Assembly: GCF_004217225.1 (NCBI RefSeq)
Contig: NZ_SHKM01000001.1
Location: 1,340,137 to 1,404,136, forward strand
Reading direction: 5' to 3'
From: Azospira oryzae
Lineage (GTDB): Bacteria > Pseudomonadota > Gammaproteobacteria > Burkholderiales > Rhodocyclaceae
DNA: 64,000 bases
The position numbers and the translations under genes were made by a program. Each line of letters starts with the position of its first letter. The first letter of the stretch is position 1. This document shows, piece after piece, positions 28,814 through 38,028 of this stretch. A model generated the notes under the pieces. The model worked only from the letters and a program-made list of their open reading frames with translations, had not been told where the DNA came from and did not search any database.

Positions 28814-29236
28814 ATGACCTCTCCCGCCTTCAGCACGCCCCGCGAATTCCTCGCCGAACTGAGCGAAAAATTCCAGGTTTTCCGCGACCACCTGCCCCTG
28901 GCCATCGGCATCAACCAGCAACTGGCCGCCCTGTATCCGGAAATCGACCCCAAGCTGCTGAAGGTGAGCCTGTTCCGCCACACCAACTCGGTCCGCTACC
29001 TGAAGAACATGGAGAAGGCCACCCAGCGCCACGACCTGCAGGGCAACGCCGCCGGCGAGGTGGCCGAGGAACACCGCCAGCACGCCTCCGAAGTGCTGAA
29101 GGAACGCTTCAAGAAACAGGCCGAACAACGCCGCGCCGAAGCCGCCGCCAAGAAGGCCGAAGAAGATGCCAAGAAGGCGGAAGCCCAGCGCGCCGCCAAG
29201 CTCACCGCCCTGGCCGAAAAATTCGGCCGCAAATAA
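28814..29236 (+). CDS. ProQ/FinO-domain RNA-binding protein
   Basis: About 140 residues. The FinO/ProQ RNA-chaperone fold spans residues 20-95 (FQVFRDHLPLAIGINQQLAA, FRHTNSVRYLKNMEK), followed by a charged Lys/Glu/Ala helix (residues 95-140). ProQ-type proteins bind structured small RNAs and 3' ends of mRNAs. An upstream in-frame ATG (28754) is possible, but MTSPAFSTPREFL fits the family better. The 253-base gap before it separates it from the divergent DUF2126 gene and holds no gene that I see. It lies 14 bases before the Lys/Pro/Ala-rich gene, suggesting one transcript. Confidence 0.87.
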   Translation: MTSPAFSTPREFLAELSEKFQVFRDHLPLAIGINQQLAALYPEIDPKLLKVSLFRHTNSVRYLKNMEKATQRHDLQGNAAGEVAEEHRQHASEVLKERFKKQAEQRRAEAAAKKAEEDAKKAEAQRAAKLTALAEKFGRK

Positions 29237-29250
29237 ACAGGAAAACCGCC

Positions 29251-29682
29251 ATGGCCACCAAAGCCCCCGTCAAAGCCGCCACCGCCGCCAAGCCCGCCAC
29301 CAAGCCCGTCGCCAAAGCCGCCGTAAAACCGGCAGCGAAGCCCGCAGCCAAACCCGTCGCCAAGCCGGCAGCGAAGCCGGTCGTCGCCAAGCCGGCCGCC
29401 AGCACCAAGCCCGTTGCTGCCGCCAAGCCGGCGACCAAGAGCGCCGCGCCCCAGCGCCTGCTGGGTGCCGCCGACCTGATGGGCGCCCTGGACCTGGCCG
29501 ACGAGTTCTACGCCATCGCCTACAACATCGAGACCTCCCTGCTCAACGGCGGCGCCGTGCCGGGCCAGGACTACACCCGCCTGGACCTCTACCAGCTGGC
29601 CCAGCCCTTCGTCCTGGAACTGTTCAAGGGCAACGAGAAGTTCTCCTACATCTATCCGGCGGTGGAAGTGAACAAGCCCTGA
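29251..29682 (+). CDS. Lys/Ala/Pro-rich small protein of unknown function
   Basis: 143 residues. The first 68 are almost only Ala, Lys, Pro, Val and Thr in KPAAKPVAKP-type repeats, like the tails of histone H1-like proteins. Residues 69-143 form an ordinary hydrophilic domain (LLGAADLMGALDLADEFYAI, later FVLELFKGNEKFSYIYP) that I do not recognise. The tail is strongly basic and could bind nucleic acid. Its place behind ProQ fits an RNA- or DNA-associated job, while its place between two ATP-grasp/alpha-E blocks leaves open a link to that system. Ends in a strong palindromic terminator. Function not assigned. Confidence 0.8.
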   Translation: MATKAPVKAATAAKPATKPVAKAAVKPAAKPAAKPVAKPAAKPVVAKPAASTKPVAAAKPATKSAAPQRLLGAADLMGALDLADEFYAIAYNIETSLLNGGAVPGQDYTRLDLYQLAQPFVLELFKGNEKFSYIYPAVEVNKP

Positions 29683-29701
29683 GCCGTTTCCCGGCCCAAG
29701 C

Positions 29702-29727
29702 AAAAGGCGCCCGCGGGCGCCTTTTTT
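29702..29727. terminator. Bidirectional terminator before the Anbu gene
   Basis: Palindromic stem GGCGCCCG/CGGGCGCC (29706-29721) flanked by AAAA and TTTTTT. Shared by the Lys/Pro-rich gene and the convergent Anbu gene. Confidence 0.9.
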
Positions 29728-29752
29728 GTTGCCTGCCGGCCCGCTCCCGGCC

Positions 29753-30481
29753 TCAGTCCCAGGCCGGGTCGGGCAGTTCGGCGAAGACCTGGCGCAGGCG
29801 CTCGCCCCATTGGGTGCGGATCTGGTTGAAGTAGGGATCGTCGGCGCCGATCTTGATCTGGTGGGTGACCTTGAAGTCCCCCCTCTCGTAGACCAGCAGG
29901 TCCAGGGGCAGGCCCACGGAGAGGTTGGAGCGGATGGTGGAATCCATGGAGATGAGGGCGCATTTGGAGGCCTCCTCCAGGCTGGTGGCCTTTTTCACCA
30001 CCCGGTCGATGATGGGCTTGCCGTACTTGGATTCGCCGATCTGGAAATAGGGCGTGTCGTGGGTCGCCTCGATGAAGTTGCCGGCGGCGTAGATCTGGAA
30101 CAGGCGCGGCTCCTCGCCGTGGATGTGGCCGCCGAGGATGAAGGCGGCGGCGAAATCGACGCCGAATTCCTTGAGGGCGGCCGCATCCCGCTGGTGCACC
30201 TCGCGCAGGGCGTCGCCCACCAGGCGCGCCGCCTCGAACAGGTTGGGGGCGTTGTAGAGATTGGGCTTGTCAGTGGCCGCCAGGTGCTCGTTCAGCACAT
30301 TGACCACGGACTGGCTGATGGAGAGGTTGCCCGAGGTCATCAGCACCAGCATGCGCTCCCCCGGGCGCTCCCACACGGTCATCTTGCGGAAGGTGTTGAT
30401 GTGGTCCACCCCGGCGTTGGTGCGGGAATCGGAAAGGAAGACCAGGCCGGCATCGAGCCGCATTGCCACGCAGTAAGTCAT
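29753..30481 (-). CDS. Anbu, proteasome-like N-terminal nucleophile hydrolase
   Basis: 242 residues. The first residues MTYCVAMRLDAGLVFLSDSR place a threonine right after the initiator Met, where removal of Met would expose the N-terminal nucleophile of the proteasome-beta fold. Further family blocks: RTNAGVDHINTFRKM, MLVLMTSGNLSISQSV and AFILGGHIHGEEPRLFQIY. Anbu is known to assemble into an open helical ring and is consistently linked to alpha-E, ATP-grasp and transglutaminase genes; its natural substrate is unresolved. Here it is the third gene of the run ATP-grasp, alpha-E, Anbu, 76 bases after alpha-E. Confidence 0.92.
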   Translation of the reverse strand: MTYCVAMRLDAGLVFLSDSRTNAGVDHINTFRKMTVWERPGERMLVLMTSGNLSISQSVVNVLNEHLAATDKPNLYNAPNLFEAARLVGDALREVHQRDAAALKEFGVDFAAAFILGGHIHGEEPRLFQIYAAGNFIEATHDTPYFQIGESKYGKPIIDRVVKKATSLEEASKCALISMDSTIRSNLSVGLPLDLLVYERGDFKVTHQIKIGADDPYFNQIRTQWGERLRQVFAELPDPAWD

Positions 30482-30557
30482 GTCGTCGTCGCTGTTTTTA
30501 TGATGATGAAAAAAGGCCGGCGGCAGCTGCCGCCGGCGCCTCCCCGACTGATGCGCC

Positions 30558-31502
30558 TCAGGCCGGCACCAGGAAGTCCTGGGAGATGCGGTTGCCCAGG
30601 TCGTAGATGTCGTCCATGAACTCGGTCAGGTACTCGTGCAGGCCATCCTCCAGCACGTCGTCGATGCGGCCGTAGTGCAGGCGCGAATGCAGCAGGCCGG
30701 CCCGGCGCAGGGTCTCGCTGGACTGGCGGTTGCCCACCAGGCCCAGCAGGTGATTCACCTTGTCCAGGCAGTGGTGCAGGGAACGGGGCATGTCCATGCG
30801 CAGGATCAGCAGCTCCGCCACCCGGGCCGGGGTGATGACGTCCCGGTACACCTTGCGGTACACCTCGAAGGCGGAAAGGGAGCGCAGCAGGGCGCCCCAC
30901 TGGTAGAAGTCGGTGACGCCGCCCTCCTCCCCTTCACCGTTGGGCTGCAGGAAGTGGTATTTCACGTCCAGGATGCGGGCCGTGTTGTCGGCCCGCTCCA
31001 GGAGGCCGCCCATACGGATGAAGTGGGCCGCCTCGTCCTGCAGCAGGGTGCCGAAGGTGACGCCCCGGGTCAGGGCCGAGCGCAGCTTGACCCATTCGAA
31101 GAACTCGGTGATGCCGCCGGCCATGATCTGCTCGAAGCTCTGGGCCCGCAGGTCGATCCAGGCGGCGTTGATGGTCTCCCACATTTCCGTGGTGAGGGTG
31201 CCGCGCACGGCGTGGGCGTTCTCCCGGGCTGCCCGCAGGCAGCTGTAGATGGAGGAGAAGTTGCTTTCGTCCCGCACCATGAAGCGCAGCACGTTTTCCG
31301 CGCTGGGCTCGCCGTAGGCCTTGGCGAAGGGCTCTTCCAGGCTGTTGAGGACGATGATGGCGTTCCAGTTCTGGTTCGCCGCTTCCGGCGACTGGGGCAC
31401 CAGGGACATCTGGTAGGTGACGTCCAGCAGGCGGGCCAGGTTCTCGGCCCGCTCGATGTAGCGGGCCATCCAGTAGAGGTGATCGGCGGTTCGGCTGAGC
31501 AT
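30558..31502 (-). CDS. Stand-alone alpha-E domain protein
   Basis: 314 residues, mostly helical. The opening MLSRTADHLYWMARYIERAE is typical; acidic residues recur in EHFI-like helices and in the C-terminal DVLEDGLHEYLTEFMDDIYD. The biochemical role is unknown; genes of this family nearly always sit with a circularly permuted ATP-grasp gene. It is a paralogue of the C-terminal domain of the fused protein at 22561. A 151-base gap with an inverted repeat element separates it from the ATP-grasp gene upstream. Confidence 0.9.
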   Translation of the reverse strand: MLSRTADHLYWMARYIERAENLARLLDVTYQMSLVPQSPEAANQNWNAIIVLNSLEEPFAKAYGEPSAENVLRFMVRDESNFSSIYSCLRAARENAHAVRGTLTTEMWETINAAWIDLRAQSFEQIMAGGITEFFEWVKLRSALTRGVTFGTLLQDEAAHFIRMGGLLERADNTARILDVKYHFLQPNGEGEEGGVTDFYQWGALLRSLSAFEVYRKVYRDVITPARVAELLILRMDMPRSLHHCLDKVNHLLGLVGNRQSSETLRRAGLLHSRLHYGRIDDVLEDGLHEYLTEFMDDIYDLGNRISQDFLVPA

Positions 31503-31524
31503 GATGGTTTCCTAGTCTTTTTTA

Positions 31525-31645
31525 GCCACAGAGGACACAGAGATCACAGAGAAAAAGCAGAAGCGTTCCGGGCCCGCACGTTTTGCGGCAACACGCCAGC
31601 CGCAGCCACGGTTTTACCCTCTGTGTTCTCTGTGCCCTCTGTGGC
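31525..31645. repeat. CACAGAG-type inverted repeat element
   Basis: Two 27-base arms (31525-31551 and 31619-31645) are inverted copies that match at 25 of 27 positions. Each arm is itself three near copies of a 9-base unit with core CACAGAG. Inside is a smaller hairpin (TGCGGC at 31584-31589, GCCGCA at 31599-31604). It fills the gap between the ATP-grasp and alpha-E genes and would form a long RNA hairpin in their transcript. It resembles miniature inverted or REP-like elements seen scattered in many genomes. Confidence 0.8.
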
Positions 31646-31653
31646 AAGGTTTC

Positions 31654-33069
31654 TCATTCCAGCACCCAGGTGTCCTTGGTGCCGCCGCCCTGGGAGGAGT
31701 TCACCACCAGGGAGCCTTCCTGCAGGGCCACCCGGGTGAGACCGCCGGGGACCATGGTCACTTCCTTGCCGGAGAGGACGAAGGGGCGCAGGTCGATGTG
31801 GCGCGGCGCCACACCCGATTCGACGAAGGTGGGGCAGGTGGACAGGGCCAGGGTGGGCTGGGCGATGTACTTCTCCGGGCTGGCGATGAGGCGCCGGCGG
31901 AAGTCCTCGATCTCGGCCTGGGTGGAGGCCGGCCCCACCAGCATGCCGTAGCCGCCGGCGCCATGGACTTCCTTCACCACCAGTTCCGGCAGGTGGGCCA
32001 GGGTGTAGGCCAGGTCCTCGGGCTTGCGGCACATGTAGGTGGGCACGTTGTTGAGGATGGGTTCCTCCCCCAGGTAGAAACGCACCATTTCCGGCACATA
32101 GGGGTAGATGGACTTGTCGTCGGCCACCCCGGTGCCCACGGCATTGGCCAGGGTCACCTTGCCGGCCCGGTAGGCCTGCAGGATGCCGGGCACGCCGAGC
32201 ATGGAATCGGCACGGAAGACCTGCGGGTCGATGAAGTCGTCGTCGATGCGGCGGTAGATCACGTCCACCCGCTGGGGGCCCTGGGTGGTGCGCATGTAGA
32301 CCGTGTCGTTATCGACGAAAAGGTCCCGCCCTTCCACCAGTTCCACCCCCATCTGCTGGGCCAGGAAGGTGTGCTCGAAGTAGGCGCTGTTGTAGGCCCC
32401 CGGAGTCAGCACCACCACCGTGGGATCGGAGACACCGTTGGGGGCGGAGGCCCGCAGGGTCTCCAGCAGCAGGTCCGGGTAATGCTCCACCGGGGCCACC
32501 TTGTGCTTGGAGAACAGCTCGGGGAAGAGCCGCATCATCATCTTGCGGTCTTCCAGCATGTAGGAGACGCCGGAGGGGACCCGCAGGTTGTCTTCCAGCA
32601 CGTAGAACTCGCCGGCCCCGGCCCGCACCAGGTCCACGCCGGCGATGTGGGCATAGATGCCGGCCGGCACGTCCACCCCGCGCATGATGGGACGGAATTG
32701 GGCGTTGCCCTCCACCTGCTCCCGGGGAATGCGCCCGGCCTTGAGGATTTCCTGGTCGTGGTAGATGTCGTGGAGGAACAGGTTGAGAGCCTTGACCCGC
32801 TGCTTGAGGCCGGCCTTGAGGGCCTTCCACTCATCTGCCGGGATGACCCGGGGAATGATGTCGAAGGGGATCAGCCGCTCGGTGCCGGCCTCCTCGCCAT
32901 AGACGGCGAAGGTGATGCCGACGCGGCGGAAGGCGATGTCGGCCTCGGCCCGCTTGCGGGCGATGCGTTCGTCAGGGGTTTCGGAAAGCCAGCGCCGGTA
33001 GGTCTGGTAGTGGGAGCGGACGGCGCCGTCGGCACCGTTCATTTCGTCGAAGAAGCTGGGCTTGTTCAT
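31654..33069 (-). CDS. Circularly permuted ATP-grasp protein (stand-alone)
   Basis: About 471 residues. It starts MNKPSFFDEMNGADGAVRSH, the usual start of the family; a TTG eleven codons upstream is less likely. Blocks: ITFAVYGEEAGTERLIPFDI, PRVIPADEWKAL, LRVPSGVSYMLEDRKMMMR, VYMRTTQGPQRVDVIYRRID and LGVPGILQAYRAGKVTLANA. Expected to form an amide or peptide bond at the cost of ATP; substrate unknown. It is paralogous to the N-terminal part of the fused protein at 22561. First gene of the ATP-grasp, alpha-E, Anbu run. Confidence 0.9.
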   Translation of the reverse strand: MNKPSFFDEMNGADGAVRSHYQTYRRWLSETPDERIARKRAEADIAFRRVGITFAVYGEEAGTERLIPFDIIPRVIPADEWKALKAGLKQRVKALNLFLHDIYHDQEILKAGRIPREQVEGNAQFRPIMRGVDVPAGIYAHIAGVDLVRAGAGEFYVLEDNLRVPSGVSYMLEDRKMMMRLFPELFSKHKVAPVEHYPDLLLETLRASAPNGVSDPTVVVLTPGAYNSAYFEHTFLAQQMGVELVEGRDLFVDNDTVYMRTTQGPQRVDVIYRRIDDDFIDPQVFRADSMLGVPGILQAYRAGKVTLANAVGTGVADDKSIYPYVPEMVRFYLGEEPILNNVPTYMCRKPEDLAYTLAHLPELVVKEVHGAGGYGMLVGPASTQAEIEDFRRRLIASPEKYIAQPTLALSTCPTFVESGVAPRHIDLRPFVLSGKEVTMVPGGLTRVALQEGSLVVNSSQGGGTKDTWVLE

Positions 33070-33313
33070 GATGGTCGCGCCATGAGGAAGGGCGACAATC
33101 AAATAGCAGGGGTTGTGCCAGGATCATAATCGCTTGATCCTTAAAGGACTTCCGGGGAATTGGCGGAAGCGGCGCCAGAAAACGGTGCCACCATGCACCA
33201 TGGGCAGAAGCGGGCGCACCAATTTGAAGCAGAAAAGTGTGATTTCCTTCACAGCATGGCTGGTGGCGGAAATATAATGCGCACTTCATGTTTCATATAG
33301 TTTGGACAATCCC

Positions 33314-34957
33314 ATGCTTGATCAACTTTCCCTGCGTACCCGACTCCTGGCGGTAGTGCTGGTGGCGCTCCTGGGGGTCCTGGCACTGGCGGCCATCGCC
33401 GCCTTCAATACCCGCTCCCTCATGCTGGATGAGAGAAAAGGCCAGATTCGCGCCATCACCCAGGGCGCCTACAACGTGGTCGCCTACTATCAAAGCCAGG
33501 AAGCCGCCGGCAACCTCAGCCGCGACGAGGCCCAGGCCCACGCCAAGGCGGCCGTGCGGCAGATCCGCTTCAACGGCCCCGACGGCAAGAGCGACTATTT
33601 CTACATCTGGACCCCCGATGGCATCAGCGTCATGCATGCCCTGAAGCCGGAATGGGAAGGCAAGCCCATGGGCGACCAGGTGAAGGACGGCAGCGGCAAG
33701 CTGATCATCCGGGAACTGGCAAGCCTGCTGCAGAACCAGGCCACCACCTACATGGACACCCAGTTCGTCAAGAAGGCGGGCGACCCCACCATGTATCCCA
33801 AGGTGCTCTACGCCCAGAAATTCCCGGCCTGGGACTGGATCATCGGCACCGGCGTCTATATCGACGAAGTGGACCGGGAGTTCCAGCAAACCCTGATCTA
33901 CCAGGGCCTGCTGGCTCTGGTGGTGCTGGCCCTGATCGGCAGCATCTGCTACCTGGTGACCCGCAGCGTGCTCAAGCAGATCGGTGGCGAACCTGCCGCC
34001 GCCACGGCCATCATGCAGCAGGTGGCCGGCGGCAACCTGCATGCGGCCATCGGCCAGACCCAGCCCGGCAGCCTGCTCCATGCCCTGAGCCAGATGGTGC
34101 TCTCCCTGCGCCAGATGCTCACCGAAATCCGCCAGGACGCGGAAACCCTGGCCAGCAACTCCCAGGCGATCAGCTCCGCCTCCAGCCAGCTGGCCGACAC
34201 CACCGGTGCCCAGGCCGATGCCACCTCCTCCATGGCCGCCGCCATTGAACAGCTGACGGTCAGTTCCAGCCACATTTCCGACAGCGCCGAGGAGACCCAG
34301 GGGGATTCCCACAAAGCCGTGGATCTCTCCAAACAGGGCCGGGAACGGGCAGAGCAGGCCGCCGAGGCCATGCAGCGCATCGCCGCCACGGTATCCGAAG
34401 GCTCCACCCGCATCCGCACCCTGGATCAGCAGGCCAACCAGATTTCCTCCATTGCCGGGGTGATCAAGGACATCGCCGGGCAAACCAATCTGCTGGCCCT
34501 CAACGCCGCCATCGAGGCGGCCCGGGCCGGCGAGGCGGGCCGCGGTTTTGCCGTGGTCGCCGACGAGGTGCGCAAGCTGGCGGAACGGACGTCCTCCGCC
34601 ACCATCGAAATCGAGCAGATGATCGCCAGCATCCAGAGCGAGACCAACAACGCGGTGCAGTCCATGGACGACGCCCTGCCCCAGGTGGAACAGGGGGTCA
34701 GCCTGGCCCAGGCGGCGGCCGAATCCCTGGCCACTATCGAGGCCGGCGCCCTGCGCACCCTGGAGCACATCCAGGAAGTGGCCAATGCCATCCGCGAACA
34801 GAGCGCCGCCAGCACCTCCATCGCCCAGCGCGTCGAAGCCATTGCCCAGACGGTGGAAGAAACCAGCACCACCATGAACAACACCATGACCTCTGCCCAG
34901 GACCTGGAACGGGTGGCCCACAACCTGAAGGGCCTGGTGAACCGCTTCCAGACATGA
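33314..34957 (+). CDS. Methyl-accepting chemotaxis protein with single Cache domain
   Basis: About 547 residues. Transmembrane helix near residues 12-34, a periplasmic sCache sensor ([38 protein letters not shown]), a second helix near 196-218 and a cytoplasmic coiled coil. The signalling tip contains [18 protein letters not shown] near residue 392. Small organic acids are common ligands of sCache receptors; the ligand here is unknown. No clear ribosome site decides between the ATG at 33314 and a TTG four codons before. It has no CheB/CheR pentapeptide tail. A second receptor faces it at 35030. Confidence 0.93.
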   Translation: MLDQLSLRTRLLAVVLVALLGVLALAAIAAFNTRSLMLDERKGQIRAITQGAYNVVAYYQSQEAAGNLSRDEAQAHAKAAVRQIRFNGPDGKSDYFYIWTPDGISVMHALKPEWEGKPMGDQVKDGSGKLIIRELASLLQNQATTYMDTQFVKKAGDPTMYPKVLYAQKFPAWDWIIGTGVYIDEVDREFQQTLIYQGLLALVVLALIGSICYLVTRSVLKQIGGEPAAATAIMQQVAGGNLHAAIGQTQPGSLLHALSQMVLSLRQMLTEIRQDAETLASNSQAISSASSQLADTTGAQADATSSMAAAIEQLTVSSSHISDSAEETQGDSHKAVDLSKQGRERAEQAAEAMQRIAATVSEGSTRIRTLDQQANQISSIAGVIKDIAGQTNLLALNAAIEAARAGEAGRGFAVVADEVRKLAERTSSATIEIEQMIASIQSETNNAVQSMDDALPQVEQGVSLAQAAAESLATIEAGALRTLEHIQEVANAIREQSAASTSIAQRVEAIAQTVEETSTTMNNTMTSAQDLERVAHNLKGLVNRFQT

Positions 34958-34975
34958 GGCCGGCAAAGCCCAATG

Positions 34976-35010
34976 AAAAAAGCCCGGAGCTTCGGCCCCG
35001 GGCTTTTTTT
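34976..35010. terminator. Bidirectional terminator between two chemoreceptor genes
   Basis: Stem AGCCCGG (34981-34987) with CCGGGCT (34998-35004), A-run before and seven T after. Confidence 0.87.
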
Positions 35011-35029
35011 GTGGACCTCGTCGACCGGC

Positions 35030-36658
35030 TTAGCGCCCGGGCTGGAACTGAAAGTAGGCGATGAGGTTGCGCAGTTCGCCGGCGGTGGCCAGCAGCTGTT
35101 GCACATTGCGCTCCGCCTCGCCGATGGCGGCGGCGTTTTCCTCGATCAGGGCGGCAATCTCGGAGACGCTCATGGCCACGTCCTGGCTGGCCTGGGACTG
35201 CTGCACCGTGGCCTGGGCGATGTGGCGCGCCATCTCGTCGATGTGCTGCCCGTCCTGGACCACTTCGGCCAGGCTGACCCCGGTCTCGCCCATGGCCTCG
35301 TCGTTGTGCCCCACCTGGGCGCCGGCGGATTCGATGCTGCCGACGGCGCTTTCGGTGATCTTCTGGATTTCCGTCACCATTTCGGCGATTTCGGCGGTCT
35401 GCAGGCGGGTGCGCTCGGCCAGCTTGCGCACCTCGTCGGCCACCACGGCGAAACCGCGCCCCGCCTCGCCGGCCCGGGCCGCCTCGATGGCGGCGTTGAG
35501 GGCGATGAGGTTGGTCTGGTCGGCGATCTCCTGAATGCCCTGGGTCACCACCCCGATACGGTTGAGGGACTGGAACAGGGTGGCCATGGTGTTGGAGGCG
35601 GTATCCACCGCCGAGACCACGGCCCGGGAGGCCTCCCGGCCCTGGATCATGCGCCGCTCCACCCCGGCGATGCGCTCCCGGGTAGTGCCCACGGCGCTGG
35701 CCGTCTCCTGGGCATCGGCCGAGACCTGTTCCACCGTGGCGCTCATCTCTTCCATAGAGGCGGCGATGCGGCTCACCGAGTCGGACTGGGACTCGGACTG
35801 GGAGGAGACGCTGGACATCTCCAGGTTGAGCTGGGTGGTGTTGCCGCTGACCCGGTTCGCCGCTTCGGCAATCTCCGCCAGCATGACCTTGAGGTGAGCC
35901 TGGGTGGTGAGCAGGGAATCCTGCAGCTTGCCCACCTCGTCCAGACGGTCGTGCCACAGGTCTTCCGACAGGTCGCCCTGGGCCACCCGGTCCAGGCTGC
36001 TGTTGGTGGCATCGATGGCGCGGAAGATACCCTGCTGCAGGCCGATCTGCACCGCGCCGGCAACCAGGCCGGTGAGACTCAGTATCTGCACCAGGGCGAC
36101 GATGCTGTCGGCGGAAAAGCCGATGCCGCTGCCGAACCAGACACCGATGCCAGTCAGCAACTGGGCCGCCATGACGAATAGGGTGAGGCCGGCCATCTTC
36201 TTGCGCAGGCTGACCTTGCGCCAGCCGCCCGGCCGGGGAATGGCGCCGCCCCCCTTGCCCAGCTTGGCGTAAAGAGCCTCGGCAGACTGCACCTGGGCCC
36301 GGGAGGGCTCGGTGCGCACCGACATGTAGCCGATGGTCTGACCCTTCTGCCGCACCGGCACCACCAGGGCATCGACCCAGTAATGGTCGCCGTTCTTGCA
36401 GCGGTTCTTGACGATACCGCGCCAGGGGCGCCCTTCCTTCACCGAGATCCACAGGTCGGCAAAGGCGGCCGGCGGCATGTCCGGGTGGCGCACCAGATTG
36501 TGGTTCTTGCCGATCAGTTCATCCCGGGTGAAGCCGCTCAGCTCGACGAAGGTGTCGTTGGCGTAGGTGATGATCCCCTTCAGATCGGTTTTCGAAACGA
36601 TGTACTTGCCCTTGGTAAAGGGCACTTCAACTTGTGTGACGGGAAGATTGTTTTTCAT
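35030..36658 (-). CDS. PAS-domain chemoreceptor, Aer-like
   Basis: 542 residues. N-terminal PAS domain (residues 15-115: [40 protein letters not shown]) with the pattern of FAD-binding Aer receptors, then a short membrane anchor (about 155-210), a HAMP-like linker and a methyl-accepting domain with [18 protein letters not shown] near residue 380. No periplasmic sensor is present, so it likely reads redox or energy state inside the cell and directs aerotaxis. FAD binding is an inference. It is convergent with the Cache receptor at 33314. Confidence 0.92.
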   Translation of the reverse strand: MKNNLPVTQVEVPFTKGKYIVSKTDLKGIITYANDTFVELSGFTRDELIGKNHNLVRHPDMPPAAFADLWISVKEGRPWRGIVKNRCKNGDHYWVDALVVPVRQKGQTIGYMSVRTEPSRAQVQSAEALYAKLGKGGGAIPRPGGWRKVSLRKKMAGLTLFVMAAQLLTGIGVWFGSGIGFSADSIVALVQILSLTGLVAGAVQIGLQQGIFRAIDATNSSLDRVAQGDLSEDLWHDRLDEVGKLQDSLLTTQAHLKVMLAEIAEAANRVSGNTTQLNLEMSSVSSQSESQSDSVSRIAASMEEMSATVEQVSADAQETASAVGTTRERIAGVERRMIQGREASRAVVSAVDTASNTMATLFQSLNRIGVVTQGIQEIADQTNLIALNAAIEAARAGEAGRGFAVVADEVRKLAERTRLQTAEIAEMVTEIQKITESAVGSIESAGAQVGHNDEAMGETGVSLAEVVQDGQHIDEMARHIAQATVQQSQASQDVAMSVSEIAALIEENAAAIGEAERNVQQLLATAGELRNLIAYFQFQPGR

Positions 36659-36768
36659 GTTTCCCTACTACTCCCTGAGAGCCACTCTCATTTGGATGGC
36701 CTCGCGATGTTATCTCAACTTCATTACATTTGCCCTTAGCATGAATCACAGATCGTGCCCGGTAGACG

Positions 36769-36805
36769 AAAAAAAGCCCGACGGGATGGCTCCCGTCGGG
36801 CTTTT
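36769..36805 (-). terminator. Terminator of the thiolase gene
   Basis: A 15-bp perfect stem (36772-36786 with 36791-36805), loop TGGC, with the A-run at 36769-36775 giving the U-tract on the minus strand. Confidence 0.9.
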
Positions 36806-36822
36806 CAGCCTAACCCGTTGTT

Positions 36823-38001
36823 TTAGATGCGTTCGTAGATGGTGGTGATGCCCTGGCCGCCGCCGATGCACATGGTGGCCATGCCGTAACGGGCACCGGT
36901 ACGCTGCATTTCATGCAACAACTTGGTGACAATGACGCCGCCGGTTGCACCAACCGGGTGCCCCAAGGCAATGGCGCCGCCATTGACGTTGGTCTTGGCG
37001 GGGTCCAGGCCCAGGCCCTTGGCCACGGCCAGGGACTGGGCGGCAAAGGCTTCGTTGGACTCGACCAGGTCGATCTGGTCCAGGGTCAGGCCGGCCTTCT
37101 GCAGGGCCAGCTTGGAGGACGGGATCGGACCTTCGCCCATGATTTCGTTGGGCACGCCGGCGATGGCGTAGGACACGAGGCGGGCGATGGGCTTGTGACC
37201 GGCAGCGGCGGCCTTGGCGGCATCGGCCAGCACCAGGAAGGCAGCGGCGTCATTGATGCCGGAAGCGTTGCCGGCGGTAACGGAACCGTCCTTCTTGAAG
37301 GCAGCCTTCATCTTGGCCAGGGCTTCCATGGTGGTGGCGCGGGGATGCTCGTCGGTATCGAAGACCACGTCGCCCTTCTTGGTCTGGAAGGTGATGGGCA
37401 CGATCTGGCTCTTGAAACGGCCTTCGGCGATGGCCTTGGCGGCGCGGTTCTGGGATTCCAGGGCGAAGGCGTCCTGCTCTTCCCGGGTCAGGCCCCACTT
37501 GGCCACCAGGTTTTCGGCGGTGATGCCCATGTGGCCGACGCCGAAGGGGTCGGTGAGGACGGAGACCATGGCGTCGATGGCCTTGGTGTCACCCATGCGG
37601 GCGCCGGAGCGCAGGGCCGGCAGCAGGTAGGCGCCGCGGGACATGACTTCGACGCCGCCGCCGATGGCGTAGTCGGCGTCACCCAGCATGATGGCCTGGG
37701 CGGAGGAGACGATGGCCTGCATGGCGGAACCGCACAGGCGGTTCACGGCGAAGGCCACGGAATCCATGGACATGCCGCCCTGGATGGTGGCCAGGCGGGC
37801 GACGTAGGCATAGCGGGTTTCGGTGGGAATACAGTTGCCGACGGTGGCAAAGGTCACGGCCTTGGGGTCCACACCGGCACGGGCAATGGCTTCCTTGACG
37901 ACCAGACCACCCAGCTCGGCGGGCTCCATGCCAGCCAGGGAACCGCCAAAACCACCCACAGCGGAACGAACGGCGGACAGAACTACGATTTCCTTGCTCA
38001 T
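36823..38001 (-). CDS. Acetyl-CoA C-acyltransferase (thiolase, BktB-like)
   Basis: About 392 residues. Condenses two acyl-CoA units or cleaves 3-ketoacyl-CoA. Catalytic Cys in NRLCGSAMQAI, His in GGAIALGHPVGATG and the second Cys in CIGGGQGI. The sequence is close in style to betaproteobacterial BktB/PhaA enzymes of polyhydroxyalkanoate and fatty-acid metabolism. AAGGAG seven bases before the ATG at 38001 fixes the start. No phaB or phaC gene lies beside it, so a biosynthetic or degradative role is open. Confidence 0.93.
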   Translation of the reverse strand: MSKEIVVLSAVRSAVGGFGGSLAGMEPAELGGLVVKEAIARAGVDPKAVTFATVGNCIPTETRYAYVARLATIQGGMSMDSVAFAVNRLCGSAMQAIVSSAQAIMLGDADYAIGGGVEVMSRGAYLLPALRSGARMGDTKAIDAMVSVLTDPFGVGHMGITAENLVAKWGLTREEQDAFALESQNRAAKAIAEGRFKSQIVPITFQTKKGDVVFDTDEHPRATTMEALAKMKAAFKKDGSVTAGNASGINDAAAFLVLADAAKAAAAGHKPIARLVSYAIAGVPNEIMGEGPIPSSKLALQKAGLTLDQIDLVESNEAFAAQSLAVAKGLGLDPAKTNVNGGAIALGHPVGATGGVIVTKLLHEMQRTGARYGMATMCIGGGQGITTIYERI

Positions 38002-38028
38002 GAGCATCTCCTTGTTATAACTGACTTA

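Noticed and set aside
29251-29682. Lys/Ala/Pro-rich protein as a phasin or true histone H1
   Set aside because: Only the low-complexity tail is similar; the folded C-terminal part does not match a phasin or a known histone-like domain that I can recall.
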